A DNA stretch of 64,000 nucleotides from Fulvimarina sp039652615 (GTDB lineage Bacteria > Pseudomonadota > Alphaproteobacteria > Rhizobiales > Rhizobiaceae), in contig NZ_JBDJAC010000001.1 in assembly GCF_039652615.1 (NCBI RefSeq), positions 682,001-746,000 on the forward strand, in the 5' to 3' direction. Positions within the stretch are counted from its first letter, which is position 1, and every line of letters starts with the position of its first letter. Below, one piece after another: positions 44,806 to 53,873 of the stretch. The notes under the pieces are model-generated. The model saw nothing but the letters and a program-made list of their open reading frames with translations, made no database searches and was not told the origin of the DNA. Made by a program: the position numbers and the translations under genes.

Positions 44806-45450
44806 TCAAGCCTCGGTAGGCCTGATGATGAACGTCTCCTCATCGCCCCTCCCGTCCTTCAGAACGAGCCTCACATTCGGCAGATCGTTGTCTTCCATCT
44901 TCGCCCGGAAGGCCTCACCCTCCAGCCCAAGTCCGACCCATCTGGCGGTCAATCGCTCCTTTAGAACGGTCTCCGGTTCATCAAGATAGGCCGATAGATC
45001 GAAAAGTTCGCGCAGCGGGGTCCAGTCGGGATTGTCGAGCAACAGGTAATTGCCTTCGACCACGATAATCGGTGTCGTCTTCTCGATGATCCGGGCCCCT
45101 GCGCGGGCAATCTCGATGGAGCGATCGAAGACGGGTGATGCGACGAAAGCTTCGTCGTTACGCTTGAGCCGTTCGAGCGCGGACCGAAACCCTCCGATAT
45201 CGAACGTATGCGGTGCGCCCTTGCGCGGGCGATGACCACGCTCTTCGAGCACGATGTCGTCGAAATGGAAGCCATCCATGGGCAGGACGGCAGCGCTTCC
45301 GGCCTGGTCGCGGTTGAGCGTCTCGACAAGCATCTCGGCGAAGGTGCTTTTGCCGGAGCCCGGAGCCCCGGCGATCGCGACGATGGTGCGATGCGAGCGA
45401 TCCAGATTGCGAATCATCTCGATGAATTCGTCGGGCGAGATCGTCGTCAT
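44806..45450 (-). CDS. P-loop nucleoside/sugar kinase family protein (uridine kinase/PRK-like)
   Basis: The 214-residue protein has Walker A AIAGAPGSGKSTFAEMLVE near residue 27, PMDGFHFDD near 58 and IVVEGNYLLLDNP near 130, as in the uridine kinase/phosphoribulokinase group. The PMDGFH and EGNYLL motifs are shared with rhizobial kinase-like proteins such as FrcK, found beside fructose transport genes. No sugar transport gene is adjacent here. It lies 98 nt from the convergent SDR gene. Substrate cannot be stated. Confidence 0.85.
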   Translation of the reverse strand: MTTISPDEFIEMIRNLDRSHRTIVAIAGAPGSGKSTFAEMLVETLNRDQAGSAAVLPMDGFHFDDIVLEERGHRPRKGAPHTFDIGGFRSALERLKRNDEAFVASPVFDRSIEIARAGARIIEKTTPIIVVEGNYLLLDNPDWTPLRELFDLSAYLDEPETVLKERLTARWVGLGLEGEAFRAKMEDNDLPNVRLVLKDGRGDEETFIIRPTEA

Positions 45451-45465
45451 CCGATATCCCTCCGG

Positions 45466-46071
45466 TTAAAGCGCTGTACGAGAGCGCATGGCTGCGGATA
45501 GAGTGCCTTCATCGAGATAATCGAGTTCGCCGCCGACGGGCACGCCATGGGCAAGGCGCGTCGCGCGCACGTCGAGACCTTCGAGCTGGTCCATCAGATA
45601 GTGTGCCGTCGTTTGTCCCTCCACGGTGGCATTCACCGCGATGACCAATTCCTTCACCGCGCCCTTCGAGACACGGTCGACGAGCTGGCGGATGGTCAGA
45701 TCCTCCGGCCCGACGCCTTCCAGGGGCGAGAGGACGCCGCCGAGCACGTGATAGGCTGCGTTCAGGGCCTTCGCGCGTTCCAGAGCCCACAGGTCCGATA
45801 CGTCTTCCACGACAACGACGACCGACTGATCGCGGGTCGGATCACAGCAGATCGTGCAGGGATCACTTGTATCGATATTGCCGCAAACAGAACACTCGCC
45901 GACCTTGTCCAGCGCATCAGCCATGGCGGCGGTGAGCGGCCGCAAGATCGGCTCCCGTTTTTTCACGAGATGAAGCGCCGCTCGCCGCGCGGATCTGGGT
46001 CCAAGCCCGGGGAGCTTTGCGAGAAGCTGGATCAGCCGCTCGATCTCCGGCCCGGCAATCGTCTTTGCCAT
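45466..46071 (-). CDS. recR: Recombination mediator RecR
   Basis: RecR helps RecF and RecO load RecA. The 201-residue protein has the helix-hairpin-helix (LIQLLAKLPGLGPRSARRAA), the zinc-finger region CSVCGNIDTSDPCTIC near residue 57, and a Toprim domain with VVVVEDVSDLWALE and later ATVEGQTTAHYLMD. It is complete. It lies 50 nt after ybaB, in the conserved dnaX-ybaB-recR order. Confidence 0.96.
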   Translation of the reverse strand: MAKTIAGPEIERLIQLLAKLPGLGPRSARRAALHLVKKREPILRPLTAAMADALDKVGECSVCGNIDTSDPCTICCDPTRDQSVVVVVEDVSDLWALERAKALNAAYHVLGGVLSPLEGVGPEDLTIRQLVDRVSKGAVKELVIAVNATVEGQTTAHYLMDQLEGLDVRATRLAHGVPVGGELDYLDEGTLSAAMRSRTAL

Positions 46072-46121
46072 CAGATGCGGGCCTGCCGTTGGCGTGTGTG
46101 GTCGAAAATCGGGGACAAGGC

Positions 46122-46445
46122 TTAGAACGGAAGCTTCATGCCCGCGGGTAGCCCGAGGCCAGACGTCATCGCCTGGGTTTTTTCCTGAAGCGCAGCATCG
46201 AGCTTCGTCTTGGCGTCGGTATAGGCCGCAACAACGAGATCCTCGACGATGTCCCCTTCATCTTCCTTCAGAAGAGAACGGTCGATCGACAGGCCGGTCA
46301 TTTCGCCTTTGCCGGTGAGCGTCACCGAAACGACACCGCCGCCCGACTGGCCCGTAACGGCCATTTCGGCCATTTCTTCCTGAAGGCCTGCCATCTTCTC
46401 CTGCATGGCTTTCGCCTGCTTCATGATGTTCAGCATGTCTTTCAT
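46122..46445 (-). CDS. YbaB/EbfC family nucleoid-associated protein
   Basis: The 107-residue protein begins MKDMLNIMKQAKAMQEKMA, a coiled-coil helix, followed by VTGQSGGGVVSVTLTGKGEM and the LL.EDEGDIVEDLVVAAYTDA helix. This is the DNA-binding YbaB fold, which forms tweezer-like dimers. It lies six bases after dnaX and before recR. Confidence 0.94.
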   Translation of the reverse strand: MKDMLNIMKQAKAMQEKMAGLQEEMAEMAVTGQSGGGVVSVTLTGKGEMTGLSIDRSLLKEDEGDIVEDLVVAAYTDAKTKLDAALQEKTQAMTSGLGLPAGMKLPF

Positions 46446-46451
46446 CGAAAC

Positions 46452-48488
46452 TCACCTGTCTTCGCTGTCGTCGTCATGATCGGAGTAGGCTCCGTCGCTT
46501 TCGCCGATATCGTCGCCGTTTCCCCGATAGTCCAGCCCCGGCTCAAAATCATTCATGTCCGCGAGATCGTCGGGCGCAGGCTCCAGGCCTTCAGAGAGAT
46601 CGGCGACCGCCTCCTCCGCCACCATGTCGCCGCGCAACCGGACATCGGCAATCTTGGCCCCGGGAAACGCCTTGAGGACCGCCGCAACCGCCGGGTCCTG
46701 CTCCGCGTCGCGCAACAGGGCCAGGCGTTTTTCTACCCGCGTCTCTTCAAGCGTCTGTCCAGCGACCCCTCCATTCACTGTCACAGTCCAGCGCGCGCCG
46801 GTCCACTCGTGGAGCTTGCGCATGAGTTCGCCGGCAAGCGCTTCCGGCGCCTCGTCCGTGACGCCGATTTCGAGGCGGCGCGAGCCAATGGATTTCAGCC
46901 GGACATAGCGGCGGATCCATGCCTCCACACGGGAATCGCGATTGGACTTTGCAAGCTCGGCAAGCGCCGCGAGATCTGCAATTTCGATCTCAGGCGCGTT
47001 TGGCTGGCTCATCGGCTGTTGCTGGGGAGCGGGTGCGGGCGCCGAACTGGTTGCGAGCGAGAGCGGGGCCCGGGCGGGGCGTGTGGCCACCGCAGCTGTG
47101 CGGCTCGGGCTGGAATTCGGGGCCGACATCGATTGCGCCGTGGGCGCTGCTTCGGCGCGAACCGGTTGCGCTACTCGAGCGATCGTTGGATCGGATGCCG
47201 GGGAGCCGTTAGAATGCGGTTGGGCAGATGATCCGGCTGCGGATGTCTCGGCGGAAGATCCGGCCTCTGACCTTTGCGATTTTGGTGACGGCAGACCCTC
47301 GGCGCTTCCGCTCTTCAAGAGGCGCAGTAGGTCGTCCGGCGACGGCAAGTCGGCAGCATGGGCGATGCGGATCAACGCCATCTCCGCCGCCTGACGCGGC
47401 GAATCGGCATTGCGGGTTTCTTCGAGCGCCTTCAGCAGCATCTGCCAGACTTGGCCGAGGGTGCGCGCGGACAAGCTCTTGGAATAGGCAAGCCCGCGCT
47501 CGGCCTCGTCGGGAGACAGAACGGCATCTTGCGCCGCTTCCGGCGCGTATCTGAGCGTCGTGACCAGATGGGTGAAGTCGGCAAGATCGCCCAGAACGAT
47601 CGCCGGATCGGCGCCCACGGTGTATTGATCGCGAAGTTCGGCGAGCGCCAACGCCGCATCGCCTTTCATGACAAATTCGAAGAGGTCGATCACGCGGACC
47701 CGATCGGCGAGGCCCAGCATGTCGCGCACGGCCTCCGCCGTGACGGCCCCTGCCCCGTGGGCAATCGCCTGATCCGTCAGCGAAAGCGAATCGCGAACAG
47801 AGCCCTCGGCGGCACGGGCGATGAGCCGAAGCGCATCGTCCTCGATCTCGACATTTTCCTTGCCCGCGATCTGCTTCAGGTGTCCGATCAGCGTTGCCGG
47901 CTCGACGCGGCGCAGATCGAACCTCTGGCAGCGGGACAGGACAGTGATCGGGACCTTGCGGATCTCCGTCGTCGCGAACACGAACTTCACGTGCTCGGGC
48001 GGTTCCTCGAGCGTCTTCAGCAGGCCGTTGAAGGCCTGCGTCGAAAGCATGTGGACCTCATCAATGATATAGACTTTGTAGCGCGCCGAAATCGGGCGAT
48101 AGCGGACCTGCGCGATGATCTCCCGAATGTCGTCGATGCCGGTATGGGACGCGGCGTCCATCTCGACGACGTCCACATGGCGGCCTTCCATGATCGCCTG
48201 ACAGTGGATGCCTGGTTCCTGCATGTGGATCGTCGGCTGATCGATCTCCTCGGTCTCGTAGTTGAGAGCACGAGCGAGGATGCGGGCCGTCGTCGTCTTG
48301 CCGACACCGCGAACACCCGTAAGCATCCAGGCCTGGGCGATCCGGCCTGTTTCGAACGCATTGGTGAGCGTCCGAACCATCGGCTCCTGCCCGATGAGGT
48401 CGTCGAAGGAGTGCGGCCGGTATTTTCGAGCGAGAACGCGGTAGGCGGCGGCCGGCTCAGCGGCTTCGGTGACAGACGTGTCGCTCAT
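46452..48488 (-). CDS. dnaX: DNA polymerase III subunits gamma/tau
   Basis: This is the clamp-loader ATPase of 678 residues. Walker A is MLTGVRGVGKTTTARILAR near residue 55, and Walker B with sensor is VYIIDEVHMLSTQAFNGLLK near 140 followed by TLEEPPEHVKFVFATTE. The four-Cys zinc module of the E. coli protein is reduced to one Cys (GIHCQAIMEGRHVD). A Ser/Ala/Pro-rich linker at about 395-500 precedes the tau C-terminal domain. The very acidic end is unusual but common in alphaproteobacteria. The SRP RNA gene lies upstream on the same strand. Confidence 0.96.
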   Translation of the reverse strand: MSDTSVTEAAEPAAAYRVLARKYRPHSFDDLIGQEPMVRTLTNAFETGRIAQAWMLTGVRGVGKTTTARILARALNYETEEIDQPTIHMQEPGIHCQAIMEGRHVDVVEMDAASHTGIDDIREIIAQVRYRPISARYKVYIIDEVHMLSTQAFNGLLKTLEEPPEHVKFVFATTEIRKVPITVLSRCQRFDLRRVEPATLIGHLKQIAGKENVEIEDDALRLIARAAEGSVRDSLSLTDQAIAHGAGAVTAEAVRDMLGLADRVRVIDLFEFVMKGDAALALAELRDQYTVGADPAIVLGDLADFTHLVTTLRYAPEAAQDAVLSPDEAERGLAYSKSLSARTLGQVWQMLLKALEETRNADSPRQAAEMALIRIAHAADLPSPDDLLRLLKSGSAEGLPSPKSQRSEAGSSAETSAAGSSAQPHSNGSPASDPTIARVAQPVRAEAAPTAQSMSAPNSSPSRTAAVATRPARAPLSLATSSAPAPAPQQQPMSQPNAPEIEIADLAALAELAKSNRDSRVEAWIRRYVRLKSIGSRRLEIGVTDEAPEALAGELMRKLHEWTGARWTVTVNGGVAGQTLEETRVEKRLALLRDAEQDPAVAAVLKAFPGAKIADVRLRGDMVAEEAVADLSEGLEPAPDDLADMNDFEPGLDYRGNGDDIGESDGAYSDHDDDSEDR

Positions 48489-48963
48489 ATTTTGCCCTGT
48501 CCGCGAAATTTATGAAGTGCCGACCGCATATGGAAGACTGTGCCATTGGGAACCGGGTCGCGGCCCTGAAGCACCGGTTTCGGTTCGGCGCAGGCCATGC
48601 CCCGCATCATCCCGGATGTATCAAGATCGCAGCCTAATCTCAAATCCAGCCAAACCGTAATCCTGCTGCTTCGCCCAGGCCAGAGGCTTAGCTGGCGGGC
48701 GTTCCTCATCGCTTGTCACACTGAAACTATTTCTCCGCTGCGGGCCTGCTCAAGCCAGTCGAAATCAATCACGAAATGGTCGAAGCCGATGATCAGAGTT
48801 TCATCGTCCTGGGCGCGCCGAACCGACCTGCTGCCTGTGTCAAAGGGGTGTCGGAGAGATGCGTGAGATCGCCGATAAGATCCGCGCGACCACGCGGTCG
48901 GCACCGCACAACGCCTTCCCTGTCTTAATGACAGGCAGGCGATCGTCATTCAGCTGATGTGAT
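48489..48963. other. Region between SRP RNA and dnaX
   Basis: No gene is called. Around 48726-48860 both strands show coding-like codon use: plus reads NYFSAAGLLKPVEINHEM..., without a start; minus reads DDETLIIGFDHFVIDFDWLE.... One of them may be a decayed or very short gene. The rest has no notable structure. Confidence 0.35.
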
Positions 48964-49071
48964 GAGGTGGGAGGCTGGCACGGTGACCCGTGCCGAATCT
49001 CGTTGGGGCTGCTTCCTTCCGGACCTGACCCGGTTGGCGAATGGCTCGTCCACCACCAACCTCCCGACCTC
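48964..49071 (-). ncRNA. ffs: Signal recognition particle RNA (small bacterial type, 4.5S-like)
   Basis: The minus strand folds as one long hairpin: GGGAGGTTGG near the 5' end pairs with CCAGCCTCCC near the 3' end. The apical domain reads GGTCAGGTCCGGAAGGAAGC then AGCC, the conserved Ffh-binding region with a GGAA-type tetraloop. Ends are set by the outer pairing and are accurate to a few bases. Confidence 0.93.
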
Positions 49072-49139
49072 CATATCGCTGATGAGTGCCCTAATTGCAA
49101 GGAGGGTCGGGCAAAAGTTGGCGCGGTTGCGGGGATAAA

Positions 49140-49562
49140 ATGACAGCGACGAAACGGTTCGAACTGCATCCTCGATTGGAGGCAGACAGCTATCCGATCA
49201 AGAAGTTGGGCCTTTGCGAGCTGCGGCTCATGGACGACAGCCGCTGGCCGTGGCTGCTGCTCATACCGCGCAGACCGGATATCGTCGAATTCTTCGATAT
49301 GACGAACCTCGATCAGACCATGCTGAGCTTCGAACACGGTCTCGTCGCGGAGCCCTTCAAGAAACTCACAGGCTGCGACAAGTTGAATCTCGGCATCTTG
49401 GGCAATGTCGTCCCGCAGTTCCATTCTCATATAATCGCCCGGTCCGAAGGCGATTCGAACTGGCCTGGCCCCGTATGGGGCTATGGCGAGCGGGTACCCT
49501 ACGAGCCGAACGTGGCAAAAGCCTTTGTCAGCGATATCGTGAAAGCCATACTGCCCGCATGA
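49140..49562 (+). CDS. HIT domain protein
   Basis: From the ATG at 49140 the protein has 140 residues. The nucleotide-binding motif reads VVPQFHSHIIARSEGD, giving H-x-H followed by hydrophobic residues; the third His of HxHxH is not present, as in many alphaproteobacterial members. It probably hydrolyses or transfers nucleotides. It shares a four-base overlap (ATGA) with nudC, so the two are made together and may act on related dinucleotides. Confidence 0.88.
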   Translation: MTATKRFELHPRLEADSYPIKKLGLCELRLMDDSRWPWLLLIPRRPDIVEFFDMTNLDQTMLSFEHGLVAEPFKKLTGCDKLNLGILGNVVPQFHSHIIARSEGDSNWPGPVWGYGERVPYEPNVAKAFVSDIVKAILPA

Positions 49563-50506
49563 CGACACCCATCGACGACCGGACCGATGCGCGCGACGTG
49601 CCGATCGGCTTTACCGGCAATACGCTCGACCGGCGCACGGAAGAACGCTGGAACGGTGAGCTCGAAGCAGCGATCGTCCATCCATCGGCGCGCTTTTTTT
49701 TGCATTCGGCTTCGGGCTTTCTGAGCGACATCAGCGGCGAACGCCCCGATCCGGCCTTCAGGCGCGAGGTGGCGGAAACGCTCGGCAAGCTGGCCCATCC
49801 GAACACCGTCCTTCTCGGATATGATGCTGCACAACACCCGGTTCTCGCCGTACCGATCTTGGATTGCATCGCGCTTCCGGAAACGGTCAAGACGATCGAT
49901 CTGCGCTCGTATGCTTCGCAAGGCGTGCTGGACCCGGAGACTGAAGGCCGCCTTGCACAGGCTCAGCATTTGCTTCTCTGGCATGGCGACAACCGGTTCT
50001 GCTCCAAATGTGGCGGAGAAACCGAAGCCCGTCTCGCCGGTGCCAATCGACAATGCACCCGGTGCAACACGATCGTCTTCCCCCGGATCAACCCGGTGTC
50101 GATCATGCTGATCCACGACGATGCAGGTCGGTGCATCCTTGGGCGCCAGCCGCATTTTCCTGCCAGTTCGTGGTCATGCCTCGCCGGTTTCGTCGAAGCG
50201 GGTGAGACGCTGGAGGGCGCCGTTCGCCGGGAGACCGTGGAAGAAGCCGGCATCGAAGTTGGCAAGGTTCGATATCGCTTTAGCCAGCCCTGGCCCTTTC
50301 CCGGTAATCTGATGCTCGGCTTCACGGCCCGGGCGCTGAGCGGAGACGTTCGCTTTGATTCGAACGAACTCGAAGCCTGCCGCTGGTTCGAGCGGGATGA
50401 AGTCGCGCTGATGCTGGAACGCCGGCACCCGGAAGGGCTGGTCGTGCCGCCCCCGCTTGCCATTGCGCATCATCTGATCCGCGTCTTCGTGGAAGAGACG
50501 GGATAG
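49559..50506 (+). CDS. nudC: NAD(H) pyrophosphatase NudC
   Basis: The 315-residue protein has an N-terminal NudC domain, a four-Cys zinc site (CSKCGG...CTRCNT near residues 142-165), then the Nudix box GETLEGAVRRETVEEAGI near 215. The NudC-specific SQPWPFPGNLMLGF follows. It cleaves NADH to NMNH and AMP and can remove NAD caps from RNA. The start at 49559 overlaps the HIT gene stop. All catalytic Glu residues are present. Confidence 0.95.
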   Translation: MTTPIDDRTDARDVPIGFTGNTLDRRTEERWNGELEAAIVHPSARFFLHSASGFLSDISGERPDPAFRREVAETLGKLAHPNTVLLGYDAAQHPVLAVPILDCIALPETVKTIDLRSYASQGVLDPETEGRLAQAQHLLLWHGDNRFCSKCGGETEARLAGANRQCTRCNTIVFPRINPVSIMLIHDDAGRCILGRQPHFPASSWSCLAGFVEAGETLEGAVRRETVEEAGIEVGKVRYRFSQPWPFPGNLMLGFTARALSGDVRFDSNELEACRWFERDEVALMLERRHPEGLVVPPPLAIAHHLIRVFVEETG

Positions 50507-50518
50507 GTCGTGCTTGCC

Positions 50519-51457
50519 CTACCCGTCGATCGCGACCATCGCCTCGCGGTTGGTCGCGGCCGGGTAAACACCGAGATTGCGATATTCGGCTGTAAAAAAG
50601 CGAAGCTCCTCAAGCGCTCGGGCAAGGGCCGGATCGTGCGGATGGCCTTCGACATCGGCGTAAAAAAGCGTTGCCGAGAACGTGCCGCCGAGCTGGTAGG
50701 ACTCCAGCTTGGTCATGTTGATGCCGTTCGTCGCGAAACCGCCGAGCGCTTTATAGAGCGCTGCCGGGATGTTCTTCACGCGGAAGACGAAGGTGGTGAC
50801 CACGTTGCGGCTGATATAATTGCGCCCGCCTGCATCCAGGGTGGCATCACGTGGCGCCCAGAGGCTGAGGCGGCTTTCCTCTATATCAGCCAGGCCCTGA
50901 TTGGCCGGGTTGGCGAGAACGACGAAGCGCGTCACATTGCTTGCTTCGTCCTCGACATTCTTCTCGATGATGTCGAGGCCGTAATATTTGGCTGCGAGAG
51001 ACGGCGCGAGGGCAGCCTGATGGCGATTGCCTGATTCCGAGACCTCGCGGGCCGCACCCGCCGTGTCGCCTGAGACCAGAGGCTTCCAACCGTTGCGCCG
51101 CAGGTATTTGCGACATTGGCCAAGGGCATGGATGTGGCTTTTGACCTCCCGGATGTCCTCGCGTGCAACGCCCGGCAGGGCCATCAGCTGAAAATGGATC
51201 GGCATGAAATATTCGCCGACGATCTGAAGCTCCGAATCGGGCATCAGGAGGTGAATGTCGGCAACGCGGCCCGCCAGCGTGTTCTCGATCGGAATCATGC
51301 CGAGCTTGGCTTCACCGCTGCGCACCGCGGCGAAGGCATCGTCGAAGGACGGGCACGGCAGCGGGGTCATCGCATCGCCATAGACCGTCTGGCAGGCCAT
51401 GTCGGAATTGGCGCCCGGTTCACCCTGGAAGGCGATTTTCGGCTTGGTGTCGCTCAT
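50519..51457 (-). CDS. pheA: Prephenate dehydratase
   Basis: This is the monofunctional form of 312 residues, making phenylpyruvate. It has KIAFQGEPGANSDMAC near the start and GMIPIENTLAGRVADIHLL near 55. VTRFVVLANP near 185 is the TRF motif with catalytic Thr. The regulatory ACT domain follows, with NMTKLESYQLGGTFSATLFY. ESYQL replaces the more usual ESRP, so phenylalanine feedback may differ. No chorismate mutase domain is present. It overlaps kdsB by four bases. Confidence 0.95.
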   Translation of the reverse strand: MSDTKPKIAFQGEPGANSDMACQTVYGDAMTPLPCPSFDDAFAAVRSGEAKLGMIPIENTLAGRVADIHLLMPDSELQIVGEYFMPIHFQLMALPGVAREDIREVKSHIHALGQCRKYLRRNGWKPLVSGDTAGAAREVSESGNRHQAALAPSLAAKYYGLDIIEKNVEDEASNVTRFVVLANPANQGLADIEESRLSLWAPRDATLDAGGRNYISRNVVTTFVFRVKNIPAALYKALGGFATNGINMTKLESYQLGGTFSATLFYADVEGHPHDPALARALEELRFFTAEYRNLGVYPAATNREAMVAIDG

Positions 51458-52188
51458 GATTGGACGTCCAAAATTTTGCGCGCCTTCTCCAGATGGTCGT
51501 GGGTATCGACGCCGAGCGGAACGGTGCTGACGATTTCGGCATCGATTCGCATGCCGGCCTCGAGCGCGCGCAGCTGTTCCAGTTTCTCACGCAGCTCCAG
51601 GGTCGAGGCACCGAGCGCGACGAATCGCTCAAGGCTCGAACGACGATAGGCGTAGATTCCGATATGATGGTAAAGCGGTCCATCGCCCCATGGGGCGGTG
51701 GCACGTGTAAAATAGAGGGCCCGAAGCCGTGAGGCGAGGATCGGTGTTCCGACGATCTTCACCACATTGGGATCGGTTTTTTCCGGCACGTCAGTAATTT
51801 TCACGCCGATGGTTGCGATGTCGCAACCCGGATCTTCGAATGGAGCAATCACGGCCTTGATGGTCGAGGTCTCGATCGTCGGGAGATCGCCCTGGAGATT
51901 GACCACCGTTTGGACTTCGGCCTTCGGGTCGAGCGAGCGAAGGGCTTCGTGGATGCGGTCGGAGCCGGACGGATGATCCGCGCTGGTCATGACGGCTTCG
52001 AAGCCGGCCAAGCGCACCACCTGAGCGATTTCGGCGTCATCGGTCGCCACGGCGATCCGGCCAATATCGGCCTCACGAGCGCGTTCCGCCACGTGCACAA
52101 TCATCGGTTTGCCCGCGATATCGGCCAGCGCCTTTCGCGGGAGCCGCGTCGAGCCGATGCGGGCGGGAATGAGAACAAGTGTCGTCAT
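51454..52188 (-). CDS. kdsB: 3-deoxy-manno-octulosonate cytidylyltransferase
   Basis: KdsB activates Kdo with CTP for lipopolysaccharide core synthesis. The start at 52188 gives 244 residues beginning MTTLVLIPARIGSTRLPRKA with the nucleotide-binding loop. TSADHPSGSDRIHEAL and VVNLQGDLPTI follow, the usual VVNVQGDEP in altered form. HIGIYAYRRSSLERF is also present. It is followed by pheA with an ATGA overlap and is divergent from the cytochrome gene. Confidence 0.95.
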   Translation of the reverse strand: MTTLVLIPARIGSTRLPRKALADIAGKPMIVHVAERAREADIGRIAVATDDAEIAQVVRLAGFEAVMTSADHPSGSDRIHEALRSLDPKAEVQTVVNLQGDLPTIETSTIKAVIAPFEDPGCDIATIGVKITDVPEKTDPNVVKIVGTPILASRLRALYFTRATAPWGDGPLYHHIGIYAYRRSSLERFVALGASTLELREKLEQLRALEAGMRIDAEIVSTVPLGVDTHDHLEKARKILDVQS

Positions 52189-52393
52189 GATCAGAGCTGT
52201 TCGTAAAATTACCAAACGAGTTTAAAAGTCGAACGCTTCTAAGCTTGATGAAACCGAAGCGTGGTGACAAAAGGTCCGAGCCGCAGCGCCACATAGCGCT
52301 GTTGCCTGTAGTTAGCAAAACCCATAGGTTCCGCGAAAATTTCGTGGGCTTTGCCGGGAACCACCGGCAGACTGAGGAGGGATCGTCCCGCCA

Positions 52394-53674
52394 ATGGATT
52401 CGTGGCAATTCAACAAGATCGCCGGCGCCGTGCTCGGCACAGTCTTCCTGATGTTTGGCGGAAGCCTTATCGCGGAAGGTATTTTCCACTCGGAAGCTCC
52501 CGAGACGCCCGGCTACGAAATCGTGGTGGAAGACGGTGGGGACGGTGGAGATGCCGCCGCCGAGGCGCCGTCCGTGACCCCGATCGCGGTTCGCATGCAG
52601 GAAGCGGACGTGGCCGCTGGCGAGAACGATTTTAAAAAGTGCGCTGCCTGCCATTCGGCCGATGAGAGCGGGGAAAACAAGATTGGTCCAGGTCTCTGGG
52701 GAGTGGTGAACCGCCCGATTGCATCGCATGAAGGCTTTTCCTATTCGCAGGCCATGAGCGCGTTCTCCGAAGAGGGTTCGGTGCTCTGGGATTACGACCA
52801 CCTCGACCACTTCCTCGCCAATCCGAAGGGCTACATCGACGGCACGGCCATGGGCTTCGCTGGCATTCGGGACCCGCAGGATCGCGCCGACACGATTGCC
52901 TATCTGCGCTCCCTCTCCAATGATCCGGCCGCTCTGCCAGAGCCGCCTGCCGAAGGTGAAGAAGCCGCGCAGGCCGAAGAAGGCACGGACGGCACCGAGG
53001 TGGAGGCAAGTGCTGCTGAGACACAGCCCAGCTCCGCCGGCGAGGACACGGATGTGCAGGCGGCGGGAACGACCGACCCCGACACCGCCTCGTCCATGCC
53101 CGGACAGGACCAGGCGCCGGTCATGAGCGAGGAACAGCAACCTGAGACCCGCGCGAACGAGGTTCAGGAAAGCGACGACACGTCGTCCGCCACTTCGGGT
53201 GAAGAGGCGAGTGCCGCCTCCAGTGATGGTGAAGAGCAGGTGGCCGCAGCCGACAAGTCTGCTTCAAGCGAGGGCAGCGATTCCGGCGAACAGGCTGCCG
53301 CTTCACAGTCCGCCGGCGAGGCCGTTGAGGTCGCTGGCGATCCGGAAGCCGGCAAGGGCATTTTCCGTCGTTGCCAGGCTTGCCACAAGATCGGCGAAGG
53401 CGCGAAGAACGGGATTGGGCCCGAGCTCAACGGTGTAATGAGCGAAAAGCCCGGTGTCGTCGAAGGCTATAGCTTCTCGTCTGCGTTCCAGGATTGGGCT
53501 GCAGACAAGGAGAAGTGGACCCACGAGCTGATGACGACGTGGCTCTCCGATCCGCGCGGAACGGTGCCGGGCACGAAGATGGCCTTTGCAGGACTCAAGA
53601 GCCAGGAAGACATCGACAACGTGATCGCCTATCTGTCGCAGTTCTCGGAAGATGGCTCACAAAGCGGCAACTGA
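52394..53674 (+). CDS. Membrane-anchored cytochrome c with two haem domains
   Basis: The 426-residue protein has one N-terminal membrane helix (about 9-30) serving as anchor. Two class I cytochrome c domains follow. Domain 1 has CAACH at 83-87 and a Met ligand in TAMGFAG (153). Domain 2 has CQACH at 327-331 and a Met in TKMAFAG (396). They are joined by about 135 residues (178-312) rich in Glu, Ser, Ala and Asp. The single-domain relative, CycM/c552 type, carries electrons between bc1 and the terminal oxidase. Tandem arrangement is unusual. A terminator follows. kdsB is divergent upstream. Confidence 0.9.
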   Translation: MDSWQFNKIAGAVLGTVFLMFGGSLIAEGIFHSEAPETPGYEIVVEDGGDGGDAAAEAPSVTPIAVRMQEADVAAGENDFKKCAACHSADESGENKIGPGLWGVVNRPIASHEGFSYSQAMSAFSEEGSVLWDYDHLDHFLANPKGYIDGTAMGFAGIRDPQDRADTIAYLRSLSNDPAALPEPPAEGEEAAQAEEGTDGTEVEASAAETQPSSAGEDTDVQAAGTTDPDTASSMPGQDQAPVMSEEQQPETRANEVQESDDTSSATSGEEASAASSDGEEQVAAADKSASSEGSDSGEQAAASQSAGEAVEVAGDPEAGKGIFRRCQACHKIGEGAKNGIGPELNGVMSEKPGVVEGYSFSSAFQDWAADKEKWTHELMTTWLSDPRGTVPGTKMAFAGLKSQEDIDNVIAYLSQFSEDGSQSGN

Positions 53675-53703
53675 TCCACGTTTCAGATCGACGCATTGAG
53701 AAC

Positions 53704-53732
53704 AAGCCCCGGCCAGAAGCCGGGGCTTTTTT
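53704..53732 (+). terminator. Intrinsic terminator after the cytochrome gene
   Basis: AAGCCCCGGC (53704-53713) pairs perfectly with GCCGGGGCTT (53719-53728) around CAGAA. The stem is followed by TTTT and G. A strong plus-strand terminator 30 nt after the stop. Confidence 0.9.
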
Positions 53733-53873
53733 GTTGGTGGTCCCCCGCATGTCTCACTTTCGTCGATGGAGACATGACCGTTTCGTCACGTGACATTCTT
53801 GCCGCATCCGGGGCATAAAGAGCTGAAACGAAGACGCTTTATGCCATCCGCAATTCTCTAGAGGGTTCCCGAC

